Of a stretch of DNA of 64,000 nucleotides, positions 40,041 to 52,451 are shown piece by piece; within the stretch, counting starts at the first letter, position 1, and each line of letters begins with the position of its first letter. The notes beneath the pieces were generated by a model, which was given only the letters and a program-made list of their open reading frames with translations, did not search any database and was not told where the DNA came from. Location: assembly GCA_000499405.2 (NCBI GenBank), contig HG738138.1, positions 10,538,888 through 10,602,887 on the forward strand, given 5' to 3'. Made by a program: the position numbers and the translations under genes. The stretch is from Onchocerca volvulus (lineage: Eukaryota > Nematoda > Chromadorea > Rhabditida > Onchocercidae).

Positions 40041-40243
40041 AACAAATTAATTGTAATTTCTGACAGATCGAAGTCGTTAAGTCAATCAAAAAAAAGACGG
40101 TTAAAATAAAATAAAATGAAAATTTTTGGAAGAGAGGAATGAATTACAGCTGGTTTTGATACAAACACTTTTTAATGCTGGTTGACAAATTATTGAAATT
40201 ACATGGAGTGTATCTTAATTGTTTTGATGATATGGAGGAGAAA

Positions 40244-40551
40244 AATGATGAAAATAATGATAATTAGTTCAATAAACTCGTTTCTTTTTACGACACAAAA
40301 CAATTTCAACAAATGCATAACAAAAATTGATCATCATCATAATAAATAATAATAATAGATTAAAACTTTAAGTGTATGTATGTGGTTAAGAAATGAAATT
40401 TTAGGATTTTCGGACCGGAATATTCATTGACTATGCAATCCCTTGTCTTGCATACTTAATGAATATTGCAAATCGAAAATGATTTAATTGATAATCTTAT
40501 CAATTGAATAATTTAATTGTTAACCTACCAATGATGAAAATAATGATAATT
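40244..40551. repeat. Pair of 22-bp direct repeats flanking the hairpin
   Basis: The string beginning AATGATGAAAATAATGATAA occurs at 40244-40265 and again at 40530-40551, 286 bases apart, with the miRNA-like hairpin between. It is low in complexity, so it may be coincidence, but the identity over 22 bases is exact. Confidence 0.5.
40406..40480 (-). ncRNA. Candidate microRNA precursor, miR-153-like
   Basis: On the minus strand a 75-nt hairpin forms. The upper stem is 20 positions (AATATTCATT, an imperfect 3-base step, TATGCAA) with a 9-base loop. Below it is a 6-by-6 internal loop and a closing 7-bp stem (ATTTTCG/CGAAAAT). The 3' arm, at 40438 down to 40417, begins TTGCATAGTCAATGAATATT. Its first 11 nt are identical to the start of vertebrate miR-153-3p (UUGCAUAGUCA) as I recall it, including the whole seed, and miR-153 also comes from the 3' arm. 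The rest of the mature sequence differs. Expression and Dicer processing are not shown; the plus strand also folds. Confidence 0.6.
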
Positions 40552-41546
40552 GATTGATTCAATTGATAATTAATCATAACAAATGTTTAACTAAGTATCT
40601 TCTAAATTTCCAGTTAGAATTGAACAATGTACTTTCATGATTAGAAATGATATCTATTAATTAATTTATGCCAGCATTCGTTGATTTGTCTCTTTTCTTG
40701 CAAATTTATTTCAATTAATGAAAGAATTAGTTATTATACTTAAATGTGTATATCGATAGGTGAATAAACGGCGTGATATTATTTGTTATAAAGAAAGTGT
40801 CATGTAATAGAAGTTTTAACATTTGCTTTCATACGAAACCCAGAAATGATAAGAAAAATTTCGAATAAAAAATCATTTTCAATTCAAACTATACCAATTT
40901 GCTTTGAAACAAACTGCAATTGCAAGAAATGCAGCAATGATATATATATGTATATGTATATATGTGTGTAATTTTCGTTAACACTTCCCCGCCCGATGCT
41001 GTCTCCCCCGAATTCCTTCACAACCCGTCATTTTACTATTCATTCCAACTTCCAATAAACAAGCATTATGATGTGTTTATTTGAGCATAGTTTCATCAAA
41101 TGCAAGTTCAAATAACTCTCATGTTAAAACTTGTGTTGAGATTTCTATTTAATGTAAAATGTTAAAACTTTTGTCATTTGACACTTTCTTTGTAACAAAT
41201 GCTATCACACATTTATACACCTGTCGATACAATTTATTTAATAGAGAAGGTATTTAAGTATTTATGCTGATTCTTTCATCAATTGAACTAAATTATTATT
41301 TGCATGTAAGAAAGAAAAATGCAATCTATCATCAAAGAATGCTAACATAAATTCTTAATTAACAGCTATTTGACATTTTTATATTCAATTATGCATTGTC
41401 GGCTGCACTTTTTCGCAATTTTTAAACAAATTATCCACTTATTTACAGAGTAGAAAAATCTGCATGCATGTTGTTTGCAACAGATAGAGAGAGTTAGTAC
41501 CTCTCTATTGTGGCAAGCTATTTATATTGCAAGTTTGGGTCAAGTA

Positions 41547-41774
41547 TTATCTTTTATTGGGAATGGTTGACATATTATGATAATTGTCATTATACAAGCC
41601 TTTTTTATAAGATCCGATATAGAGGCAAACAGTGATTATCACTAAACAAGATAGAGAAAACTGAATAATAGTACAAAATAATGTAAATGAATCCAAGTTA
41701 TCCAAGCTGTACCAAGTTGTACAAGTTGTAGAAGCATTTGAAAGCATATATGCATGACTAGCATGTAGAAACAA
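41547..41774 (-). CDS. Doubtful small single-pass membrane protein
   Basis: A 75-codon ATG-started frame. From its second Met (41747) it reads MLSNASTTCTTWYSLDNLD, with an N-glycosylation site. A hydrophobic stretch of about 25 residues follows (CTIIQFSLSCLVIITVCLYI), then a basic and polar tail (SYKKGLYNDNY). That is a plausible type III micropeptide layout. No family is recognised, and chance is a serious alternative in AT-rich DNA. Confidence 0.15.
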   Translation of the reverse strand: MFLHASHAYMLSNASTTCTTWYSLDNLDSFTLFCTIIQFSLSCLVIITVCLYIGSYKKGLYNDNYHNMSTIPNKR

Positions 41775-43202
41775 ACACCGTATAGAATTGTAAGCAAAAA
41801 ATAAGAACTTATTATCGATTATTAAATTTTATTTCCGGTAAATACACTAAATATGAAAATGATGAGTAGACAACTTCCGTGTCTTTGTTCAAAATAAAAT
41901 TCATCTAAAGCAATTGGATTTAATCAGATATTTAAAAATTGTGAATTTTGCAGAACTACTGAAACGATATTTGAGGGACAAAGTTCACGGCTATGATTTG
42001 TAACTGCAGTGAATCGCTGTGAGGAGCTATGAATGGTAGTGGTGAGATAGCCGAATGATCGTTTTCGTAGTCGTTGTAAATACCAGTCAGAAGGTTTGCA
42101 AAATTTTGCGGCAAATGCGATAGCACCGCGAATGAAACACTGTTAGATTTGGTGCAATAACCGGTTCGATTAGTTTATTTTACGAACGTTGCGATTAAGG
42201 AACGCCGCCGCAAAGACAACCTGTCGGGACAAATCAAATTAAAGATAGTAATAAACAATGGCTAAATTTCATCTGATATTGAAGATCATTTAAATTCTCG
42301 TATCTTCATTACTAATTTAAGTGTGTGATAAATTAAGGTAAATAAATTTTGTGAGATTATGGTTAGCTAAAATCGATATCTCTTCATTGTCAATATTATT
42401 ATCAGAATGTAATGATAATGTTTGTGGCTGTAGTAGATCTTGATGAGTATGTTTGCTTTTAAAACGATGAAACAAATGTTATTTTGTATATGACGAGGAT
42501 GTCTGATATATGATTTAATTAAAATTATATTTAAAAATGTCATAGGACAAATTAAACTGTGTCTCAATCTAGGATGTACGTCTGCAATCCTAATGTGTAA
42601 ATAATATTTACTAGACATTCGATATATTTGGCCAAATCTTTTGCTAATACAATGCTGGAATGTGAACAGTCGAAAGATGGGTAATGGAAAAATGATAAAT
42701 ATATGCATTCAAATAGCAGATTAATAATATCCAAAATAGTCACTGATATTTAAACAGTCTGAGAGAGTGAATTCATCATATCAAAGGCTTAAGATGTATC
42801 ATGACCGCGTGCTTTTGAAAAAAATTGGCCACTTGATTCGTCGAAATGATTGGAAGAGATTAGAAGAGAAGTAAATTGTCAAACTGCAGAATCTTGACGA
42901 ATACATCGCAATTGTGAAAAAGATTATTCCAGTCTATTCAAGCATTCTCTGATCCTTAATACGGAAAGCGATAAATATGGAAACCCTAAAATGTAACGTG
43001 TATCAATTAAATAATTAACAAATAGCAGATAAACTGAACAGATAAAGTAATGAGTTTCAGGGATGCACATAAAAATGGATGATTGAATCTACGGCGAAGT
43101 AATGTATGGATGGACATTCATAATAATCGATCAGATTGGTTCATTTCTATTGCGGTAGCAAATTCCACTGCAATAGATTCATTGCTGTAATGACATTTAG
43201 CA

Positions 43203-43248
43203 AAAATGTTTATCATAAATTTGTCATAAAATGTTTATCATAAATTAT
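43203..43248. repeat. 25-bp tandem duplication
   Basis: AAAATGTTTATCATAAATT is repeated at an offset of 25 bases, with TTGTCAT-type sequence between. A recent local duplication about 0.7 kb upstream of set-4. Confidence 0.8.
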
Positions 43249-43918
43249 TCGTGATTTCCATCTACATTAGCATAGGGACTTCTTATTTGCCCAGTTTGAA
43301 GCTTAGTTTTATCTACCCGAAAAATCTGTTCAAGAATTCTATTCATCTGAAAGATTTCCTCTGATCAAATATGGTGATATCAGTAAATCTTTTTTTGATG
43401 GGAGGAGGAACATAGCATGATAGCAGGAAGGTATATGTCATTAAATTTCTGTATATTTCATCTTTTTCAAATAACTTATCGATAGCTTGTCACCGTAGCA
43501 AACTCGCTATAATAATTAATTATAAATATAATTAATAAGCAATATTGCATAGCATTATTGCATTCACAGCAAGATCTTACCTGATATAATGATGCAAATT
43601 TTGTGTCTTATGATATCATGATATTATTGTGTATTTATATTTATCCATATTGTGCATTCATATATACCCAATCTTCGACCATTTCTCCAAGTTCTGACCA
43701 GAATTTTGATGTATAAACTCGTTGTCGAATGATGATTGTAGAAAACTAAATAATAAAGACTAATTAAGATAGTATAAAGCTGCTAAGATAGCAAATTCTC
43801 TTCCAACGCTGGCCTGAATGGGAACTGCTAAAGTTCGGTTTTTAGAAAGCTGCGTTTGTTGTCTTCACTTTTTTTTGTCGAGTGGTGGAGTGTGGTGGTT
43901 GGGTGCGCTACCTGCATC

Positions 43919-46900
43919 ATGGGTTTAAATCCGGAGTTGCTCCGGTTGCCGGATCGCTCATCGGGACAGCATAACATGACAATACGAGAGCTTTGTGATA
44001 ACGATGATATGGCAACAAGTGTTATCGTTGATCCAATTCTCGGTTTTCGCACTCATAAAATGAATCTCCAGTAAGTATAGTCGCTTCAAGCGTTACCAAC
44101 AAGATAATCCAATGATCACTGGAATGCTAAATTAAGTTGCCGAAATGCTTGATCAATGGTTAGGTTGTTATTATTAACCATTCCAATACTAGATTTTATT
44201 TTAAATATGGTCGGGTATAAATCTCGCAAAAGAAACCTACGATGCACGCTCTCTCCAAACTTGTTTATTTCTTCAGCTAGCTAATTAAAATGTGTTATTA
44301 ATTAGTCAACCAATTAATTAGTTGTCATACTTTTTCATATTTACTAATAATGCTTATAGTTACCGTCCACCACAACGCGAGGAACAAATCAAACTAAAAA
44401 GCATAGTAAAGAAATATAAAGAGGACCAGAATTTGTGCGCAGCAATTCAGAACATCTTCCATGTGAATGTGGTAATGAGATTCTTGAAGCGACGAACGCT
44501 AAAGCAGCAACTTGCTTTCCGAGATCACGTAAATCCAATCATTTGATTGTTCCACTTTATCTACCATTACGTAGGAACGATATCGTAATTCTATCTTACT
44601 TTTAGCTTTTGCGGTTTATGCAGATGTTCTCCAATGATTCAGGCTTTACAGTTCAAGTATGCCACCGTTATAAGACGGAAAATCGCCTTGGTGGAATGTT
44701 AGTTGCTACAAAGTCTTGGTAAGTGCAATTTTTTCAATACTGAAAATTTCTAAATTCTTTCATGATTTCATCATAAACTGCTATAGTGGTTTTCAGTATT
44801 TCTTTCTTACTGTTATTTGATTTGGAATCATTTCCGAGACGTTCCTATATCCTATGTTAGTTTGTACTGAATAATAGTCCAATTTGTTTTTTCTTTAACC
44901 CTATACATTACTTATCGTACATAGCGGAATTGTTTAGAAAGTGACCTTTATTTTAATCATTTTAGGCAAAAAGGTGATATAATTGGCAGTTTAGTGGGTG
45001 TTATTGGTGACCTCAGCCATGAAGAAGAATCTCAATTATTACGAAAAGATGTCAATGATTTTTCTGTCATGTATAGTACAAGGTGTGGAATTTATCTCTT
45101 TGCTACTCTATTCGGTCATCATAACTTGTACATAATAATTTCAGGAAACAACGAGCTCAGTTGTGGCTTGGTCCTGCTGCTTACATCAATCATGACTGTC
45201 ATCCCAATTGTAAATTTGTTCCGAATAGCTACGCTGCTGTCGTACAAGTATTGTTCAGTTATTAAATCAGTGGGATTTATCAGTAGTCACCATTAGTTTT
45301 TTTTTTCCACCAGATTATAAATAAATTATGGATGTGTTAAATTTCAGGTGCTGCGTGATATCGCTCTAGGGGAGGAAATTACAGCTTATTATGGCGATAA
45401 CTTTTTTGGTGATAACAATAGTCGTTGTGAATGTTTGACTTGTGAACGGTACGTTAATCATTTTTCCGTGATCTGGCGTCTTACGCCTTACTACCACTGT
45501 ACGTTTTACTTTTTTCTACCATTTTAGGTCTCACTTCGTCTGTACATGGTGTATATAGTGTTTGTATACTGTAAACAATCCTGATACGATTTTTATGATC
45601 TTCGTTCCTTACTGTGTAAACCTATTTATATTCAAAGAGCAATCGCTTACTTAAGGTTTGTAATTTTTCAGGAGGTTTTATACTTGTGGTTAATAAATTT
45701 CATTTGCAGAACTTGCAAAGGTTTTTTCACAAGTTTGTATATGACAGCTGCTGTTTCGTTAGAAAAAAACAGTGGTGAGTCGAAACAATCCGGTAATAAC
45801 TATAAATTTCGTATAACCGATTCAAGGCTCTGTCGTTATATGCCACAATCAAATCAGCGGAAAACGACGATGACGCTTCGCCGACATACTGTTGCTGCTT
45901 TACAGCATGTCCCTCATCGCTTTTCGCCTGAAAGTATATGATTTTTTGTTTTAGAATACATATTTACTGCTAGTATTAGAAGTAGATACTGCTTTTTGTT
46001 ATTTTGAAGCAGATGATTTACACCCTTAATTCCAAAATTTTTTTCAGGACTTCGAACAGAAGGACCTTCTGGTTCTATGAATCGTTTGAAAAGAAAGTCT
46101 GACAAAGTGAAGAATGGGCCCTGTGTTGCTAGAAATCATCAGGGGCTCAATCATGCCATAAAAACATCATCTTCATCATCGTATTCAGCTATGCCCAATG
46201 TGCAAACTTGGATGACCAGTACACCGTATATGATTGTGAATAGTACGAAAGGAGATAACTCTAAGACTAGAAAACATTCACATGAAAACAATGTAAACAT
46301 CTCAAATAATTTAGTCCCAACAAGGAAATCTCGCGTTTGCCAAACTGTAAAACAACGAAAATCAGTAAAGAATAATGAAACTACACAGCGTAATCACGCT
46401 AGGAAGTTGAATGACCGGACGTCTAGCCAATTGAGCAATGAAGAACCACATACATCGCAGAATGGTTTGCAAATCCTTGCCGCTGTTGCGACAACTATGG
46501 GCTTTATTGATGGATCTCATTTGATATCTTTATCACAAGACTCCCTTAAATGCATTGATGATATTGACGACCATGCCGTTAAAAACGAGCAGTACTCAGA
46601 TGACGATGTGGAATTCCGACCAGCTTCTAATTACTACAATGGTTGCAATCTTTCTTTGAGTCGTAGTGCTCCAGAAGTTGTTGAGAGTCGCTCACCTTCT
46701 GGATCCGACAGTCTGGAAGAGGTCGTTAACTGTTCCAAATCATATCTCTCGGGGAATCATGATGTGCTTTCAACGGTTTTTAGTAGAAATGGGTATTATG
46801 ACGATGACCGTGATAGTTATGATGACATTTCTGAAACAGGTTTAGACAGTGACATGAATTGTAGGAAGGTTGAGAAGCCTGTGAATCATGTTCAGTATAA

Positions 46901-47009
46901 TAATGTTTCTGAAACAAATTTCAATAATATGCACAGGAGACCTAGAACCAAGGTCCATCCTTATTATAAAGTCGCGTTTCACAGTTTACTGACACCTACT
47001 TCTGGATAA
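43919..47009 (+). CDS. set-4: SUV4-20-type histone H4 lysine-20 methyltransferase
   Basis: Transfers methyl groups from S-adenosylmethionine to H4K20me1, giving di- or trimethyl marks. Exons: 43919-44070, 44360-44528, 44624-44718, 44966-45082, 45145-45247, 45348-45448, 45710-45933, 46048-47009. Phases agree; 640 residues. The N-terminal family motif is [20 protein letters not shown], then GFRTHKMN. The SET domain has [10 protein letters not shown], the NHDC core at residues 193-196 followed by HPNC, and AYYGDNFFG at 225-233. It is followed by the zinc cysteines C239, C241 and C244 in CECLTCERR. The last about 320 residues, in one large exon, are Ser-, Asn- and Lys-rich and probably disordered. 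ATG 43919 is the first in-frame ATG; the frame upstream to 43856 has only TTG. Orthologue of C. elegans set-4 by domain content. Confidence 0.93.
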
Positions 47010-49040
47010 ACCGATTCCATTCTTCATAAATCGTGCAATTATGAATATTGTCATCGAAGTTTCCTACTTTATCCATCTTTATTAAGATTTTCAGTAGGCG
47101 TACCATGTTGCGACACACCTTTTTGATGTTACATCCAGCTTCTCTTGCACTTTATCATTGGTGTTCACTGTTCTTCATGTCTTGTTCATGATGTTTTTGT
47201 TACATTCGAATATACTGCGATTGTTGTCTAACTTCAAGAGATATGTTGAATTCGATTGTCATGCTTTCGAACTGTTTGTTATTCATAAATCTATAAACGT
47301 TACCTTCAGTATTTACTTTTTTTCTGTGTATGTCTTGTGGATTCTGACTAGTAGCTATAACCGGTTGGTTTATTATGGTTGTTATAGGTTTATCGATCCA
47401 TCTGTTGATTTGATTGATTGTACGGATAGTTTAATTCAGTTTGAATTTACCTTCACTTCCATTTTATTATCAGCTGTTTTTATTTTTAGGTTATCCACAT
47501 GTTGTCATTTCTTTCATGTGTGTTTTGTTATATATTTTCTACGCTGGAAACTGATTTTTCCACACTACATATTTGGTTCAGAAACTGCCATAAATTGTGT
47601 ATCTGTGTAGCTTTTTAGCATTGCCGAATTGTTCTTTACAATTAATAGTCCTTTTATTTATTGCGAAATTTCTTGTAATTGTGTGTTAGTGTCGATTGAA
47701 GAAATCTGATAAATATAGGATGATTAAATCATGACATCTTCATACTTATATCTAGTTAAACTATCAATTTATAAGCGGGAATAAAATCCGTTAAAAAAAT
47801 TTTGGAAATCTTTTCTTATTCCTCCTCTGCACTTAGATCGTCGCTTGGATTTATCACCTCCTTCTTAGTTCATCACTTAGGAGGAAGGAAACCGAACTTT
47901 TCATAGTTGCAAAATTCGTCTATTCATTTCGGAAAGTTGGTGATTTCGAGACTGGTGGCGGATCGCAAGGGTTTTTTTTTTTTTAAGCTTGAGAGTGTAT
48001 AGCGTTAACATCTTGGGGGATAGGAAGCTGGAAATTTTCACGAGATAATTACTGCTTACAAATTTTTAAATTCACATTCATACTTAAGCGTATGACGGTA
48101 TTTGTTTTCCAACTTGCCACTCATAATGGTAATGTGTTCGCTTTTACAGACAGTGTACAATTTGTAACACTGAAAGAACAGTTCTACAAATTCGTGATCT
48201 TGCCAGCTTTTGAGCAATTCTCTCAATTTCATTGATCTACTTCATTTTTAAAATTATTAAACTTAGCAAAACAAATATGTGTAAATAATTTATGAAAGGT
48301 TATATCGATAGAGGTTTATCCTTCCCGCGGAAAATACATTTTGATATCCTCGCTTAGTGGTATTCACCTGTAAAATTTCATTGTTGGAAGTCTTGTAAAA
48401 ATCATAAAATACATGTTTCAATAGAATAAGCGACATTGGCAAACATGGAAATTAGAGTTACGTAAGGATGTTTCTGATTTCAATTTTAAGAAGCAATAGA
48501 ATAGATTGTTTGCTAATGTAATTAAAAACGAATAAATTATAGAGAAAATGAGGTAAAAGTTGGTGGTTAAAATCTTCTCAGACATTAAAAGAAAGAAGTG
48601 ACAACAATTAAAAATGCACAGCAGCTATCAAATCATGATTTTTAATACATTTCCAATGATAAGTTAAAATGATAATTTCAGATTGGATTTTAAAGAAGTC
48701 AAGAAGCAGTGAGAAGTCCACCTTGACCTAACGATTTGATGAAATATGATGGTAAATTACACAAACTGTCTTTCAACCATAATGAAAGAATGGTAAAATT
48801 ATTGCACTCTCCATACACAATAAAATAGCTATGATGTTAAAATCATCAATTAACTAATCCTTGATATATTTTGAAAAAAAAGATTGTCTTTAATATAAAA
48901 ATATTTTTAGCATTCTTTTGTAGATCAGGCTTTAATTCTGTCTTTTCTTTTTTTTTCATAAGAATGAAAGAAAAATAACACAATCATTAGTAATATAATT
49001 ATCGGGAATGCATTGAATTGAAATACTCGAAGTTCAGCTG
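47010..49040. other. Convergent intergenic region between set-4 and the ENPP-like gene
   Basis: Should contain both 3' untranslated regions. A 150-codon plus-strand frame at 47158-47610 begins with TTG, has no early ATG start and shows only T-rich hydrophobic composition, so I do not call it a gene. A small imperfect inverted repeat (CACCTCCTT to AGGAGGAAGG) lies at about 47857-47889. No RNA gene found. Confidence 0.55.
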
Positions 49041-52000
49041 TCATAATATTAGTGAATATAAAAATTGATCATATATGATAAAGGATGAGATCAGTATGGT
49101 GAAGTATATGAAAGATAATTGGTAATTGGATGCAGTAAATGCTCGCATATTCTCGGGTACTGATCGAGTTTCCCAGCCACTGCTCAAGAGATCTTCTACA
49201 TTTGACCATGTACCATTATGTCGATGGGGCGGCTCGATCCCAAATATATTCATCATTACCTGCCAAAATTCAATAAATCTCCAAAAAACGAAAAAAAATT
49301 TAAGTTCAAAGCAAGTTTAATATAAATTTGTTTAAGTTTATGCATATTTAAACTTCATACGAGGAAGTAGCATTACTTAAAAGATCCTGAAGCAGGTATT
49401 GCTTGTTTCCTAACTTATTTTACTAATTGATAATCAAATATTCAATTGCTTAGCAATTCATTTAAATGTAACGGTAAACAAATAAGGCCCACAAGTTTAT
49501 GATTCTGCTTTAAATAGGATTTACCTGATAGATATCAACTACATTGATATGTGAAGCTTCATAATCTTCTTTAAAGGCTGAAAGAAATAATTTTATTGTG
49601 AAAGGATAAAAAAACTAATTCAAAATTTTATGTAATTAAAAATGAAAACAAATTTAACGTTTACGGTAAGCAAAAATCGCCTAAATGTGTATATCATTTA
49701 TCTTGCAGATACATGCAAAACAAATGTTTCATTTCGTTTTCTTTTTTGATCTCGAAAAATCTCGAAAACTTGCCTGGTCCTCGAGCAAAAAAAATGCCAT
49801 GCATATTGAAATTTTCATTATCCCAACCGTCAGTTGATAGAATATCTCTTTCTTGCTCATCATGCGGTGGTAAAGAAGGTAATTCACGCTGTAAATTGAT
49901 TTCATTTATAGGAATTTTTTTTTTTTTTTCAAATATAATCCTTTCTATACCTATGTGTCATAGGTAAATAATTGTCAATAAAAAATAGCTGAGAAATGTT
50001 TTTAATACGAAAATTGCATCCGTGGAAAGTTTTAATATCTCTTTTATTTGACAGATTCAGAAAAAAAAAGTAGCATGAAAGTGAATGATATGAAAAAAAG
50101 TATTAGTAAAAAAATTTATGCAATATATTCGAAATGATGAAGAGAATCGGAATGTAATGATGATTATACCGTCAAGACAGTTGCACCTGGCCGAGTGAAC
50201 AACACAATTTCTGGCATATATTTAAAATTTTTCCAATGGAAACGATATGGCAAATCGGCTGTTTGATAAACTGATACAAGCGGTTGCTCATTTTCATCAT
50301 AATCACCCATCGGTGCCCACTGATCGCATAATTTCAATTCAAAAAATACCTTAAAAATAATTATACCTGAAAATGATCGTTCGAATCTAAGAATAAAATA
50401 ATTCAGAAAACTAGTTTTCGGATATTTCAATAATGCATTTCTTTCTAATCAAAAAAATGACAGGCTGTAAAATATGTGAACTTGATTATGCACATCTTGT
50501 TTTTGATCCAGTTCGGATTTAACCGGAAAATCTGCATAATTTGCATGATCTGGTACGATTTTTCTCGATAAAATAGCAATTTTGATTTGTTTTAATGAAA
50601 CTTAATATGTTAAATACATATAGTAATAAAGTTAGATTACATACCTCATTAGCCTCGTCCGGATTTGTGAAAACCATCATCATCGCATGATGATTAACTA
50701 CTTTCTGAATTTTTGAATAATCCGTTAGACATTCTTCGATGAAAAATTGCTCTTCTTGTTCTACCGTGTACAAGCCATGCGTCGAGATTACCATCAAATT
50801 TGTTGATTCGAAAAGTTTGGCAGCATCAAGTTTCTGCTATAATGTGAGCAGATACTTTAAGTATTGATGCTTATGATACATATTCATATATTTTCGCTTA
50901 CAATTTTCGGAAAAACAGAAATAACATTTTTTTATGAAATATATTTTCTGGAAATAGTTTTGAAATCGATAAAAAAAAAAGGAACGACCTGTAACACAAG
51001 AAGACTCAAATCAACGTTAATAAGTGCTTGTTTTAACTCGTCGCTATGTAGTCCAAATGTTTCTAATGCTGCCTGTACGCTACCATATCGAATTAGAAAA
51101 AACTAAAATACTTGAAATCATTTCAGCATAGATAAGTTTCATAAAATCATAAGTGGATTCAACATATTCATTGATGATTTGATAAAGCTACGATTAGATT
51201 CAATGAAGTACATTGGAAGTAAGAAGTTATTTCATCATTGATCAATAATAAAATAGTCATTAAAATTGCTAAATTAAATTACTTGTTGCTTATAAGGTTG
51301 ATATTTGGTAATTCGTTCGATGATTTCTGGAAAATAGTTTATCAGTGTATCAGTTTGGCCTGGTGCTGAAACATTATACTTACGCTCCTGTGGCACTTGC
51401 ACAATCAGATCTTGATGTGGAAGCTGCAAATAGTACTTATTTAAAATACCTAAATTTGAAAAATTAAAATTAAAATGGCAAGACAAGAAATGGCTGAAAA
51501 TTTTTAATAAAGTCAAGCAAAAAAGTTAGTAACTTACTCTTGTAATATTGAGAAAGAATCTTTATCTCAAATTATCAACTATTTTTTGCCTGAATTTCAA
51601 CTCCTATCTATTATATTATTTATCAGAAATGGCCAAATTGTGGTAAGTTTGGATATCAAAAAGTAATTTTAGCTTATACAGTCCATTAACAGATCAATTT
51701 TTTACTTAAATTTATTTTTCTAATTTAAAGCATTAGTAGTAACTAAATTCCTAGTAAGAAAATATTTTCATTTCGAAATATCTTCATTTGATTTTATTTT
51801 TCTAACAATCAATCTAAACTTACATCACATCCCGGCATCCAATAACAATGCACATCAACGTTTGATTTACCTGTGGTATACCATGCTGGTACCACACCAT
51901 CAGGCCACCAGGTATCACCAACGCGATTTGTTTCACCGTTCGAAAACTTTCTATTCCTAACTCTGTCCCACATGTAATTAGCACCAAAGCCATGATTTTC

Positions 52001-52451
52001 TGCATACAAACCTGCAGCTTTGATGAATTTGAATTTTCAATCCATGCTTTCTTGAACTTGCATATTAGTATCCTTTGCTAAAATCCAATAATATAAATAA
52101 AATTTCTCACTAATGTTTCTCTTCGATCTTTCATAGTTTAACTTTAAATGACTTCTGAATTGAGACAATCATTTTGGATTCAGAAAGCTGGATAATGGGA
52201 ATAAAATTAACGCGACAACCTGTTACAAGACTCATCCAATTCGGATAATTGTGAGTTGGATAAACAGGTTTTAGAAAATCACTGTATACGCCATTTTGAG
52301 TTAGCAATCGGAAACCAGCATCTGACTGATTCAGTAATGCTTTCCCATATCCATCTATGATAAATACAATTAAATTTTGACCACAAGGTATTTTTTCACT
52401 TGCAGCAACGAAATGCACTATTATGCAAATTATATACTGGCGATACCACAT
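49041..52451 (-). CDS. ENPP6-like ectophosphodiesterase family protein, probably catalytically dead
   Basis: Exons, in transcript order: 52451-52220, 52011-51824, 51423-51283, 51102-50989, 50833-50645, 50349-50170, 49888-49774, 49577-49525, 49259-49041. Phases agree; 476 residues (human ENPP6 about 440). There is a signal peptide (IICIIVHFVAAS), LIVFIIDGYG with the first metal Asp33, and VTGLYAENHGFGANYMWD, which points to the ENPP6 branch. Later come GWDNENFNMHGIF and a C-terminal hydrophobic segment at about 452-467, fitting a GPI signal or membrane anchor. Active members use Thr or Ser as nucleophile; here the aligned residue is Asn68 (PTHNYPN). The usual S-D-H-G is STHG (Thr243). The Asp and His of the D-x-x-x-H motif are absent from RYGSVQAALETFG, and the final metal His is deleted. 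The exon 7/8 intron is GC-AG. An acceptor (GTTTCAG) lies 5 bases before the ATG. Confidence 0.85.

Larger units (their letters stand above)
37897..43918. other. Divergent intergenic region between golgin and set-4 genes
   Basis: About 6 kb that should hold the promoters of both diverging genes. It contains an exact 18-bp inverted repeat (38243-38284), small tandem duplications (40005-40040, 43203-43248), the miRNA-like hairpin (40406-40480), and a G+C-richer block at about 41990-42240. An acceptor-like GGTTTTTAG near 43845 lies 74 bases before the set-4 ATG and could be a trans-splice site. No spliced protein gene was recognised. Confidence 0.6.

Noticed and set aside
46077..47009. 310-codon frame as an independent gene
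   Set aside because: It is the last exon of set-4; the frame continues upstream to the acceptor at 46047 and joins the SET exons in phase.
47158..47610. 150-codon plus-strand frame after set-4
   Set aside because: Begins with TTG, lacks an early ATG start, is rich in Phe and Leu because the DNA is T-rich, lies where the set-4 3' UTR should be, and matches no family.
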